Assembly: GCA_025463305.1 (NCBI GenBank)
Contig: JAOBWK010000069.1
Span: 50,969-114,968, forward strand
Direction of reading: 5' to 3'
DNA: 64,000 nucleotides
Origin: Ilumatobacteraceae bacterium
GTDB taxonomy: Bacteria > Actinomycetota > Acidimicrobiia > Acidimicrobiales > Ilumatobacteraceae
In this document: positions 16,771 through 24,486 of the stretch, in pieces
Layout: each line of letters begins with the position of its first letter
Numbering within the stretch: position 1 is the stretch's first letter
Position numbers and translations under genes: made by a program
Notes under the pieces: generated by a model
The model's database searches: none
What the model saw: the letters and a program-made list of their open reading frames with translations, nothing else
Told to the model about the DNA's origin: nothing

Positions 16771-18110
16771 TCGCGGTCTGCGACGAGACCCGTTGCGCCG
16801 CGGCCGGCTGCGTGCCGACGCTGTGCACCGGTGCCGGGCTGGCCTCGAACACGGAGATCTTCGAGCGCTCGTGCCGGGCGATCCCCGGTGGCGTGAACTC
16901 GTCGATCCGTGCGTTCAAGTCGGTCGGCGGCTCGCCCTACATCGTCGCCCGTGCCCAGGGTCCGTACGTGTGGGATGTCGAGGGCAACCGCTACATCGAT
17001 CTGGTCCAGAGCTACGGCGCGGTCATCCTCGGCCACGCCCATCCGGCCATCACCGCAGCCGTCAGTGCCGCAGCCGCGGACGGCACGTCGTTCGGCGCGC
17101 CCACGCCGCGCGAGATGAAGCTGGCCGAGGCGATCGGAGAACGCGTCCCCAGCTGCGAGCGGGTGCGGTTGATGAACAGCGGCACCGAGGCCACCAGCAC
17201 CGCCGTGCGCCTCGCCCGTGGCGTCACCGGACGCGACCTCCTGGTCACGTTCAACGGCAACTTCCACGGCGCCACCGACGCGCTGCTCGCGGCCGGCGGC
17301 AGTGGTGTCGCCACCCTCGGCCTCCCGGGCACCGCCGGCATCCCCAATGCCACCGTCGCGAACACGATGGTCGTGCCGTACAACGTGGTGCCACACCTCG
17401 ACGAGCGCGTCGCTGCCGTCATCGTCGAGCCCGTCGCCGCGAACATGGGCGTCGTCGCCCCGCTGCCCGGGTTCCTCGAGGGCCTGCGCGCCGAGTGCGA
17501 CCGTGTCGGCGCGCTGCTGATCTTCGACGAGGTCATCACCGGCTTCCGCCTCGGCTCCGGCGGCGCCCAGGCCAAGTACGACGTTCGTGCCGACATCACC
17601 TGCTTCGGCAAGGTCATCGGCGGCGGCCTCCCGATCGGTGCGGTCGGTGGCCGTGCCGACGTGATGGAGGAGCTCACGCCGCTGGGCAAGGTCTTCCAGT
17701 CGGGCACCCTCGCCGGCAACCCGATCGCGACGGCAGCCGGTCTCGCCGCGCTGGATCTGCTCACCGATGACGTGTACATGGAGTTGCTCGCCCGCACCCG
17801 TCGGCTCTCCGGTGTGCTCCGCGATGCGTGCTCGGCTGCCGGTCTCGTCGCACAGTTCCCGGTGGTGGGGACGCTGCTCGGGATGTACTTCGGCGATGGC
17901 GACCTGCCCACCAACTTCGACCAGGCCAAGACCACGAACGAGGCCGCCTACGCCGCGCTGTTCCAGGGAGCGCTGCGCGAGAAGCTGGCGCTCGCGCCAG
18001 GCGCGTACGAGGCCGTGTTCGTCGGGATGGGCCACGACGATGCGGTCATCGACGACATCGCCGTCGCCGCGCACGCTGCGGCAACCCACGCCGTCGCGAC
18101 GCTCGGCTGA
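16767..18110 (+). CDS. hemL: Glutamate-1-semialdehyde 2,1-aminomutase
   Basis: A PLP enzyme that moves the amino group of glutamate-1-semialdehyde to give 5-aminolevulinate, directly after HemA in the pathway. The 447-residue frame has IPGGVNSSIRAFKSVGG near residues 38-54, GAVILGHAHP, MNSGTEATSTAVRLAR near 133-148, FDEVITGFRLG and the PLP lysine in CFGKVIGGGLPIGAVGG near 287. The GTG overlaps the hemB stop (GTGA), so coupling is likely. The first 25 residues are longer than in most family members and hold four cysteines at five-residue spacing; an internal GTG at 16812 would remove most of them, so the true start is uncertain. Confidence 0.94.
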   Translation: MIAVCDETRCAAAGCVPTLCTGAGLASNTEIFERSCRAIPGGVNSSIRAFKSVGGSPYIVARAQGPYVWDVEGNRYIDLVQSYGAVILGHAHPAITAAVSAAAADGTSFGAPTPREMKLAEAIGERVPSCERVRLMNSGTEATSTAVRLARGVTGRDLLVTFNGNFHGATDALLAAGGSGVATLGLPGTAGIPNATVANTMVVPYNVVPHLDERVAAVIVEPVAANMGVVAPLPGFLEGLRAECDRVGALLIFDEVITGFRLGSGGAQAKYDVRADITCFGKVIGGGLPIGAVGGRADVMEELTPLGKVFQSGTLAGNPIATAAGLAALDLLTDDVYMELLARTRRLSGVLRDACSAAGLVAQFPVVGTLLGMYFGDGDLPTNFDQAKTTNEAAYAALFQGALREKLALAPGAYEAVFVGMGHDDAVIDDIAVAAHAAATHAVATLG

Positions 18111-18146
18111 CGCGCTCCTCGGCAGCCGGCGACCTACGCTCCCTCG

Positions 18147-18758
18147 ATGCGGCAGTTCTTCTCGTGGCGGATCTGGGCCGCCTTCGCCGCGCTCGCCGGG
18201 CTCGCCCTGGCGCTGAAGATCGTGCTGCCCGCCGGTCAGGTCAGCGGCAGCGCACCGAACGGCCAGGTCGCGCGGAACGTGCAGTTCGTGTCGCTCGTCT
18301 ACGCCGTGCAGGTGCCGACGACGTTCACGCTCGACGACGGCGTGGTGAAGGGCCAGGTCGACTTCATCCTCGACGGTCAGCGGACGATGCACATCTACAC
18401 CGGCACACCCGGCGAGATCACGTGTCCCGATTACTCGGGCGTCGCCCAGTGCGTCGTGCTCGCCGACCTGCTCGGTGATGCGGTCGTGTGGTTCGCGCTC
18501 GTGCCGGTGCAGCCGGGGTCGAAGGTGATCGCACCGCCCATCGTCGCGCTGCCGGGTGATGGCATCGCCGAGCTCGAGAACGGCTGGCGTGTGCCGATGG
18601 AAGACGTCGTCGATCGCTCGTGTCCTCAGGAAACGGCTTCGCTCACGGACTTCATCCGTGAGTTCGGTCCGCAGAGCACCACCATCATCGACGTCGCGGC
18701 GCAGAAGGTCAGCCAGGTCCGCTGCTCGCCGAGCGTCACCGCGATCTCGACACCCTGA
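18147..18758 (+). CDS. Membrane-anchored protein of unknown function
   Basis: A 203-residue protein with an N-terminal signal anchor (FFSWRIWAAFAALAGLALAL, residues 4-23) and an extracytoplasmic domain containing four cysteines (ITCPDYSGVAQCVVL near 92-106, DRSCPQE near 158, VRCSPS near 193), suggesting disulphides. No family is recognised. TACGCT at 18135-18140 stands 6 nt before the ATG. Downstream it converges on an oxidoreductase gene, and a palindrome covers both stop codons. Confidence 0.65.
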   Translation: MRQFFSWRIWAAFAALAGLALALKIVLPAGQVSGSAPNGQVARNVQFVSLVYAVQVPTTFTLDDGVVKGQVDFILDGQRTMHIYTGTPGEITCPDYSGVAQCVVLADLLGDAVVWFALVPVQPGSKVIAPPIVALPGDGIAELENGWRVPMEDVVDRSCPQETASLTDFIREFGPQSTTIIDVAAQKVSQVRCSPSVTAISTP

Positions 18759-18789
18759 CGCGTGCCCGCGGCGCCCGGGGTGCGCGTCA
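18756..18789. terminator. Palindrome spanning both convergent stop codons
   Basis: TGACGCG at 18756-18762 pairs with CGCGTCA at 18783-18789, and the GC-rich interior (GTGCCCG against CGGGGTGCG) extends the stem with wobble pairs. Each arm includes the stop codon of one convergent gene. A bidirectional terminator is likely, though no T-runs are present. Confidence 0.55.
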
Positions 18790-19734
18790 GCCGAGGAGCG
18801 CGTCGGCGGCGGCGAACCCGGACAGGACCGCACCCTCGATCTTCGGTCCGGCGAAGGCGTCGCCGGCGAGCACGAGGGTGCCCGTGGGGTCGACCCAGCA
18901 CGGATCGGGCCAGATCCGCCGCGGCGTCGCGAAGCGCCACTTCTTGATCTGCGTCGCGACGATGCCGGCGCTACCGATGAACGCCGCTGCCTCGACCGCC
19001 AGCGCGGCGACGAGCTCGTCGGCTGGGTCGTTCCAATGCGCCTCGGACCATTCGGCGTTGGCGTGCACGGTGAGGGCATCAGCGGCGCTGATGCCCTTCA
19101 GCCGGTTGTCGGTGACGAAGCTCAGCTGGGCGGTGGGATGTTGCCGACCTCCCGGCGCGTGCATCGCCGACGGGCCGTCGAGCGTGAGCAGCAGCGCGAC
19201 GGTGCGGTCGTAGTCGGTTCGCACGAGCTCGTTCGGGAGCTCGGTCTCGGCGGTCGTCAGCAGCGAGTACGACTGCGGGACCGGACTGGTGACGATCACC
19301 GCGTCGGCGGCGAACACGGTCGCATCGTCGAGCGTCACATCCCAGCGATGGCCGGTTGGTGGTGCGCCGGCGCGGATGCTGAACACCATCGAGTCGGTGT
19401 GCACGTCGAGCGGCGCAGCGATGCGCTTGGCGAGCGCGTTCATCCCACCGCTCACCATGAAGCGCGGGTAGCCGTCGTCGCCGTCGAAGCCGCGGCACCA
19501 CTCGCGCACCAGCCCGTCGTCGAGGTGCGGCTGCACGAAGGCGGCGAACGCATCGCTGCGGATCGTGAAGAACTGCGCCCCGTGGTCGAACGTGGCGTCG
19601 TCGATCCGGCGGGTCGCGAGTCGGCCACCGGGTGAACGCCCCTTGTCCAGCGCGACCACCTCGTGCCCCGCGTCGGCGAGGCGGCCGGCCGCGGCGAGGC
19701 CGGACAGGCCGGCGCCGACGACGACGACGCGCAC
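18787..19734 (-). CDS. NAD(P)/FAD-dependent oxidoreductase (renalase-like amine oxidase fold)
   Basis: A 315-residue flavoprotein. The ADP-binding motif VVVVGAGLSGLAAAGRLADAGHEV starts at residue 3, followed by the second FAD contact LDKGRSPGGRLATRR, FDHGAQFFTIRS, and the C-terminal flavin motif TLVLAGDAFAGPKIEGAVLSG. This layout matches renalase-like members of the amine-oxidase superfamily. Start chosen at GTG 19734, just before the Rossmann strand and 2 nt after the upstream stop; the frame stays open far upstream inside the hydrolase gene. It is the last gene of a tight operon (epimerase, acyltransferase, hydrolase, oxidoreductase). The substrate is unknown. Confidence 0.8.
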   Translation of the reverse strand: MRVVVVGAGLSGLAAAGRLADAGHEVVALDKGRSPGGRLATRRIDDATFDHGAQFFTIRSDAFAAFVQPHLDDGLVREWCRGFDGDDGYPRFMVSGGMNALAKRIAAPLDVHTDSMVFSIRAGAPPTGHRWDVTLDDATVFAADAVIVTSPVPQSYSLLTTAETELPNELVRTDYDRTVALLLTLDGPSAMHAPGGRQHPTAQLSFVTDNRLKGISAADALTVHANAEWSEAHWNDPADELVAALAVEAAAFIGSAGIVATQIKKWRFATPRRIWPDPCWVDPTGTLVLAGDAFAGPKIEGAVLSGFAAADALLG

Positions 19735-19736
19735 GA

Positions 19737-20615
19737 CTACGACGCCGCAGCAGCCGGCGTGTCGCCGGCTGCGTGCTCGGCGGTTGCCCGGCCGGACGCG
19801 GTCCGCTCGGCCCGGACGCATCGATCGAGGAAGTCGATCAGCAGCCGGTTGAACGTGGAGGCGTGCTCGACCATCAGTCCGTGAGCGGCACCGGAGATGA
19901 CGACCAGCTCGGCGTTGGGGATCCGCTCGGCGAGCTCCTCGGAGTCGCCGCGCGGCGTGAGGATGTCCTGGTTGCCGACGAGGATGAGCGTCGGCACCGC
20001 CAGCGTGTGCAGACCGTCTGCGAGCGCGTCGTCGGTGGCCAGGATCGCGCGCACCTGCGACACGAAGGCATGGGCCGGTCGGACGACCGACAGTGGACCG
20101 AACCAGCCGAGCAGCGGCCAGATCCGGCGGAACGATCGCGGTCCGATCACCCAGCGGGCGGCCTCGCTGGCCATCGCACCCATCCCGTGGGCCTCTGCCT
20201 GGTCGGCCCATCCGGCGAGCAGCTCGCGCCGCCATGGGTGGTGGCGGCACGCGGTGCACGCGAGCGTGAGCGAGCGCACCCGGTCCGGGTACTTGAGCGC
20301 GAGGACCTGGCTGATGGCTCCACCCATCGAGGCGCCGATGACGTGCGCAGATCCGATGCCCGCGTGGTCGAGCACGGCCACGGCGTCATCGGCCATCTGC
20401 TCCAGCGAGTACTCGCCGTGCGGCTTGTCGCTGCGTCCAGCGCCACGGTTGTCGAGCGCGACGGTACGGAACCGGGGCGCGAGCGCGATGCGCTGAAGGT
20501 CCCAGCCGTGCTTGTCGGTGCCGAGACCCTGGATCATCAGCACCGGTGGCGCGCTGCGCCGGCCGATGACCTCGTAGTGGATGCGGGCGCCGTCGGATGC
20601 GCGAACGAACGTCAT
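19737..20615 (-). CDS. Alpha/beta-fold hydrolase
   Basis: A 292-residue hydrolase. It shows the oxyanion region VLMIQGLGTDKHGWDLQ, VALDNRGAGRSDKPHGEYSL, the nucleophile elbow GASMGGAISQVLAL with Ser near residue 96, the acid in ILVGNQDILTPRGDS and the catalytic His in ISGAAHGLMVEH. A C-terminal Ala/Thr-rich tail is probably disordered. The ATG overlaps the upstream acyltransferase stop by 4 nt, and 2 nt separate its stop from the oxidoreductase start. It resembles 3-oxoadipate enol-lactonase-like or lipase-like members, but the substrate cannot be assigned. Confidence 0.85.
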   Translation of the reverse strand: MTFVRASDGARIHYEVIGRRSAPPVLMIQGLGTDKHGWDLQRIALAPRFRTVALDNRGAGRSDKPHGEYSLEQMADDAVAVLDHAGIGSAHVIGASMGGAISQVLALKYPDRVRSLTLACTACRHHPWRRELLAGWADQAEAHGMGAMASEAARWVIGPRSFRRIWPLLGWFGPLSVVRPAHAFVSQVRAILATDDALADGLHTLAVPTLILVGNQDILTPRGDSEELAERIPNAELVVISGAAHGLMVEHASTFNRLLIDFLDRCVRAERTASGRATAEHAAGDTPAAAAS

Positions 20616-21283
20616 GCCGATCGCTCCGTCCGACGGGCCTCGACGGTGGTCGGCACGTGACCGGTGAGCAGATCGACCAACCGTGAGCGAGCGTGGTCGG
20701 CGAGCTCGACCTCGGCCAGCGGCCCGCGCCGGACGCGTTGCACCCGCACCGCGGTGGACACCTCGATGTGGCCGACGCGACCGAACCGCGATGTCGTGAC
20801 CGCGGCGACGTGCATCGGGACGCGCTCGCGCAGCGTCGACGCCACCAGCGCCGCATCGACATCGCCGACACCGTGGGCGTCGATCGTGGGACCGGCGCTG
20901 ATCACGACGATCTCGCCGGCGCGCAGGGCGCCGGCCACCTCGTCGGGCCGGGCCAGCAGTCCGCCGACGCGTCGCATCAACGGCCCGAACGGGACGATGT
21001 CGGGTCGACCGGTGAACCGCACCGGACGGTCGAGCGCGTTGCCGAGCGCCCAGGCCGCGGCGATGCCGGAGAGCGCCAACCGGCGACTGTTGACCACGAC
21101 GAGTGCGCCGCCGGTCGGCAGATGTTCGAGACCGTCGATCGTGACATCCCAGCGCAGCTGCGCAATCGGTCCGAGCACACCGATCAACCGCGCGTCGCGT
21201 CCCCATTCGTCGACCGTCGGCCGTGGCGCCGCCGGTGCGTCGGGCACGGACGCTGCGCTCATCGCAGCGGTGGAGCGGGCCAT
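20612..21283 (-). CDS. PlsC-like acyltransferase homologue lacking the HX4D motif
   Basis: A 223-residue protein with the outline of a 1-acylglycerol-3-phosphate acyltransferase: VTIDGLEHLPTGGALVVVN near residues 47-65, then RFTGRPDIVPFGPLMRRVGGLLA, IVVISAGPTID and VPMHVAAVTTSRFGRVGHIEV. Where active enzymes carry NHxxxxD this one reads NSRRLAL, with Ser66 and Leu71 in place of His and Asp. Gene order (epimerase, then acyltransferase) equals Rv0501-Rv0502 of mycobacteria, which supports the homology. The product may bind lipid without catalysis or use another mechanism. It overlaps both neighbours by 4 nt. Confidence 0.6.
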   Translation of the reverse strand: MARSTAAMSAASVPDAPAAPRPTVDEWGRDARLIGVLGPIAQLRWDVTIDGLEHLPTGGALVVVNSRRLALSGIAAAWALGNALDRPVRFTGRPDIVPFGPLMRRVGGLLARPDEVAGALRAGEIVVISAGPTIDAHGVGDVDAALVASTLRERVPMHVAAVTTSRFGRVGHIEVSTAVRVQRVRRGPLAEVELADHARSRLVDLLTGHVPTTVEARRTERSA

Positions 21284-22272
21284 CAGGCGGCACCCGCGCG
21301 CACGGGTAGCAGGCTGGCCCGCGAGACGTGGACCACGGACGGCCAGGCGTACAGGCTGTCGATGACGTCGGGTGTGGATGCTGCTGGCGTGACCCCGAGC
21401 AGCGACATGGCGCGACCGCTGTCGACGAGCCGCCCGCGGTGCAACGCCTCGATCACGTGATCGGGCACCGGCGCGCCGAACAGGTGGCTGATCCGGCGGG
21501 TGAGCTGCCACTCCGGTCCGACGTTCGGCAGCGGCAGCCGCCGGCCACGGCGGATCGCCTGCCAGGCCGTGATGGCACCGGGCGCGGCGACGTTCACCGG
21601 CTCGGCCAGACCCACCCGTGCCGCGGCGACGAGTGCGGCCGCGGCGTCGAGATCGCGGATGACGCCGAACGGCGGATCGGCCAACACGCTGAACGGCACG
21701 GCCGGCAGGCGCAGCAGGCGGCCGAGCGGGCTCGGCACGTGCGGGCCGAGCACGGGTGCCAGGCGGACGGCGCCGATGGCCACGCCGGCGCGTCGGCCGA
21801 CATCGGCAGCCGACGCCTCGAGCCGGGCCGCCATCCGCCCGAACGCGGAGGTCGGCGCGACCGGCGCTGACTCGTCCGGTCGGGTGGGCGAGTTGCGAGC
21901 CCGGCCGTAGATCTCCGCCGCGCTGCGCACCACGATGTGCTCGAGGCTCGGGCACTCGGCGGCCGCACCGAGGATGGAGGTGGCGAACGCGTCCGTGAGG
22001 TGCTCGGCGGTCCGGGTGTTGACCCGCGCATCGGGCTCCCACACCGCCACGTGGATCACCACGTGTGGATCGAACCGGGTGACGACCTCGATCACCCGGC
22101 CGCGATCGGACGGATCGACGCGGTGGAACTCGGCCCGGCGGAGGCGGCGGCGAGGAGGATCGACATCGATGCCCTCGACGGTGTCCACCCATGGCTCGGA
22201 CTCGAGCAGTGAGGCGACCAGCGAACCGAGCTCGCTCCCCATCCCGCTGACCAGCACCCGCCGTGCACCCAT
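21283..22272 (-). CDS. NAD-dependent epimerase/dehydratase (GalE2-like)
   Basis: An extended SDR protein of 329 residues. The N-terminal fold starts VLVSGMGSELGSLVASLL, a looser glycine motif than GxxGxxG, and continues with EGIDVDPPRRRLRRAEFHRVDPSD, VVIHVAVWEPD and VVRSAAEIYG, where the Tyr may be the catalytic residue. TAGCGT on the minus strand (22281-22286) lies 8 nt before the ATG. It heads the four-gene operon that runs down to 18787. Position beside an acyltransferase and in the proC/hem neighbourhood corresponds to mycobacterial galE2. Substrate unknown. Confidence 0.78.
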   Translation of the reverse strand: MGARRVLVSGMGSELGSLVASLLESEPWVDTVEGIDVDPPRRRLRRAEFHRVDPSDRGRVIEVVTRFDPHVVIHVAVWEPDARVNTRTAEHLTDAFATSILGAAAECPSLEHIVVRSAAEIYGRARNSPTRPDESAPVAPTSAFGRMAARLEASAADVGRRAGVAIGAVRLAPVLGPHVPSPLGRLLRLPAVPFSVLADPPFGVIRDLDAAAALVAAARVGLAEPVNVAAPGAITAWQAIRRGRRLPLPNVGPEWQLTRRISHLFGAPVPDHVIEALHRGRLVDSGRAMSLLGVTPAASTPDVIDSLYAWPSVVHVSRASLLPVRAGAA

Positions 22273-22297
22273 GGGCGGCCACGCTACCGGCGGCGGC

Positions 22298-22933
22298 TCA
22301 GCGGGGCAGGGTCGTGAACCTCACGTCGACCGATGCGTGCAACTCGATCAGGCCGCCGTTGACGCTCATCGTCGGCCCGGTGTCGGCGGCCTTGCTGCGG
22401 GCCATCGCCTGCATCGGGGCCACCACGAAGCCGGAAGAGATCGGCAGGTCGCTGACCTCCTCGACGGCGCCTCGCTGCAGGCCGAGTGCGTCGGCGTAGG
22501 CATCCGCCCGTTGCACCGCGTCGAGCGCGGCGCCGGCGAGCAACTCGCGCCGTGCAGGGTGCTCGGCCGACACCGACCAGCGCAGGTCACGGATCTGCGC
22601 GTCCGCCTCGTCGACCGCTGCGCTGAGCAGTGGCGCGACCGAGTCGAGCGCGATGAGGGTGGCGGTGACGCCGGTCGTGGCGCGGTAGCCGACCCGAGTG
22701 TTCGTGTCGTTGCGCCACTCCCACTCCTCGGCCACCGACACGCCCTGGGTGGACCATGCAGTGCCCGGCAGCCCGAAGCGGATGAGGACGGCCTCGACGT
22801 CGGCCGACTGGCGGGCCACCTCGGCCAGCGCCGCCGACGAGGTCACGGCGACGTGGGTCAGGCCGAGGTCGAGCGTCGCCCGGTCCGGTGCGACGGATGT
22901 GATCGCTGAGCCGCGAACGGTGATGGAGGCCAT
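22298..22933 (-). CDS. SIMPL (DUF541) domain protein
   Basis: A 211-residue protein of the SIMPL/DUF541 family. Visible are the opening ITVRGSAITSVAPDRATLDLGLTHV, the middle WEWRNDTNTRVGYRATTGVTATL and a C-terminal VNGGLIELHASVDVRFTT. Family members are often periplasmic, but no signal peptide is seen here, so a cytosolic location is likely. The family is linked to oxidative stress in Brucella and to the IRAK1-binding SIMPL protein in mammals; the bacterial role is not defined. It stands alone between two genes on the same strand. Confidence 0.82.
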   Translation of the reverse strand: MASITVRGSAITSVAPDRATLDLGLTHVAVTSSAALAEVARQSADVEAVLIRFGLPGTAWSTQGVSVAEEWEWRNDTNTRVGYRATTGVTATLIALDSVAPLLSAAVDEADAQIRDLRWSVSAEHPARRELLAGAALDAVQRADAYADALGLQRGAVEEVSDLPISSGFVVAPMQAMARSKAADTGPTMSVNGGLIELHASVDVRFTTLPR

Positions 22934-22990
22934 GCCCGCGATCCTGCCAGCCCGCGCCGGCGGCAGGCGGTCAGCGCCGACCCGACGGAG

Positions 22991-23851
22991 TCAGCGATCG
23001 TCCTGCTTCAACGCTGTATCGACCGAGCATGCCGCTGCGACGACCAGCGACACGAACGGCTGCTGCAGCTGGGTGTGCAGCTGCACGACGTAGTTGTCGG
23101 CGGTGGTGAACACGGCCTTGGCGAGGCCCTCGAACGTCTTGGTGATCCGCGCCACCTCGGTGCCGGTGTGGTCCTCGATGCGGAAGTTCCACGCCCGCCA
23201 GTTCTCGGCGTTGATCGAGCCGAGGGTCTGCCCGCCGGCTTCGAGGGTGAAGTGGATCTTGCCGAACACGTTGTCCTGGACGATCTTGCCGATCTCGTTG
23301 CCCGCCGGGTCGGACACGACGACGGTGGACTTGAACACCTTCGCCGGCCGGGTCAGCTGCAGGATCGGGTTGCCGGCCGCGTCGCTGATCAGCAGCTTGT
23401 GCGTCATGTACTGATCGAGGTTGCTGAGCAGGCGGATCGCCTTCTTCGCCTTCGACTGGCCGACCTCGTTGACCGAGCCGATCTGGGTGCCGTCGCTGTT
23501 GAACACGGTGTACTGGTTGTTCAGCTCGATCAGCTTGGCCTTCTGGTTGACCACCAGGATCGGTTCGGTGAACAGGGTGCCGCCGCTCTGGAACGCAGCG
23601 CCGGTGACGCCGGCACCGCGGTAGCCGGTGCCGCTGACCTGTGCGGCGATCTTGGACGGATCGGCGTCCTTGCCGATCGTCAGCGCGCTGTCGATGCGGT
23701 CCAAGCCCCGGGGCTGCTGAGCGGACTGCAGCGGATCGACGCCGGCGACACCGTTGTCGCTCACGTGATCGGACCAGTTCGTGCCGTCCCAGTAGCGCAG
23801 CTGGTGGCGGCCGGCCGGGTCGGGATACCAATTCGCAGGAGTCGTGCTCAT
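22991..23851 (-). CDS. DUF2510 plus scramblase/LURP-one-like protein
   Basis: A 286-residue protein with a DUF2510 module at residues 8-29 (NWYPDPAGRHQLRYWDGTNW), a short linker, and a beta-rich domain from about 85 to 280 that resembles the phospholipid scramblase / LURP-one fold (LFTEPILVVNQKAKLIELNNQY, IRLLSNLDQYMTHKLLISD, GKIVQDNVFGKIHF). DUF2510 is common in actinobacterial membrane-linked proteins. ATG 23851 is preferred over the in-frame GTG at 23854 because TAATCT (minus strand, 23858-23863) lies 6 nt before it. A role at the membrane is inferred only from the domains. Confidence 0.78.
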   Translation of the reverse strand: MSTTPANWYPDPAGRHQLRYWDGTNWSDHVSDNGVAGVDPLQSAQQPRGLDRIDSALTIGKDADPSKIAAQVSGTGYRGAGVTGAAFQSGGTLFTEPILVVNQKAKLIELNNQYTVFNSDGTQIGSVNEVGQSKAKKAIRLLSNLDQYMTHKLLISDAAGNPILQLTRPAKVFKSTVVVSDPAGNEIGKIVQDNVFGKIHFTLEAGGQTLGSINAENWRAWNFRIEDHTGTEVARITKTFEGLAKAVFTTADNYVVQLHTQLQQPFVSLVVAAACSVDTALKQDDR

Positions 23852-23911
23852 CACGTCAGATTAGAGCAACGGTCCCGAGCGAGCGTTACAGCCCCGACGG
23901 CTCGGAGCGGA

Positions 23912-24418
23912 TCAGCGCAGCGTGTGGGCCATGAGGATGACCTCACGGGCGAAGGGATCGAGCTGGCGCTCGGCGATCCGCTCGGTGATCATGATCGCCT
24001 GCGAGCTGTCCTCGACGAGGCCGCTCCAGCGGATGTAGCCGCCCATGATGCCGATGATCTTGTCGCCGACCTCTTCGTTGTGGACGATCACCTTCGTGCC
24101 GGCGTCGAGCAACGCCTTGAGCTCGATGTAGAACGACTTCAGCCAGACCGGGAGGTCGTCGCCGGTGAAGGGACGGTGCCGGTAGTTGACGCCGAGCTCT
24201 TCGTAGTTGTGCAGGTTGTGTGGCGCCGGGATGATCGAGATCAGGCAGCCGAAGCCGTTCTCACGGATCCAGATGATCTCTTCCTGGCGACGCACCCGGC
24301 GATGGTTGTCGCCGTAGCCGCCGGGACGCTCGCACACCGCGAGCTTGTCCTTCAGCACCCAGGTGAAGTTGCGCGGCGTGATGCCGAGCGCCCACTTGCC
24401 CCGCAGACGTGGTGGCAT
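23912..24418 (-). CDS. Pseudo-phosphatase-like conserved protein (dual-specificity fold?)
   Basis: A 168-residue protein with no annotated family that I recognise. Its order of elements resembles small dual-specificity phosphatases: FGCLISIIP (central strand), NYRHRPFTGDDLP (an acid loop), a long helix, then VIVHNEEVGDKIIGIMGGYI. The last stretch aligns with the phosphatase signature HCX5R at exact spacing but reads HNX5K (His113, Asn114, Lys120), so both catalytic residues are replaced. A ribosome-binding site (GAGGTGAG) precedes the ATG. It lies 68 bp after tilS on the same strand. Fold assignment is inference. Confidence 0.55.
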   Translation of the reverse strand: MPPRLRGKWALGITPRNFTWVLKDKLAVCERPGGYGDNHRRVRRQEEIIWIRENGFGCLISIIPAPHNLHNYEELGVNYRHRPFTGDDLPVWLKSFYIELKALLDAGTKVIVHNEEVGDKIIGIMGGYIRWSGLVEDSSQAIMITERIAERQLDPFAREVILMAHTLR

Positions 24419-24486
24419 CAGCTCACCTCGGCGGTGGATCGAGCCACAGGGAGCGTGAGAGCACAGCAGGACATCGGGGTGCCAGG

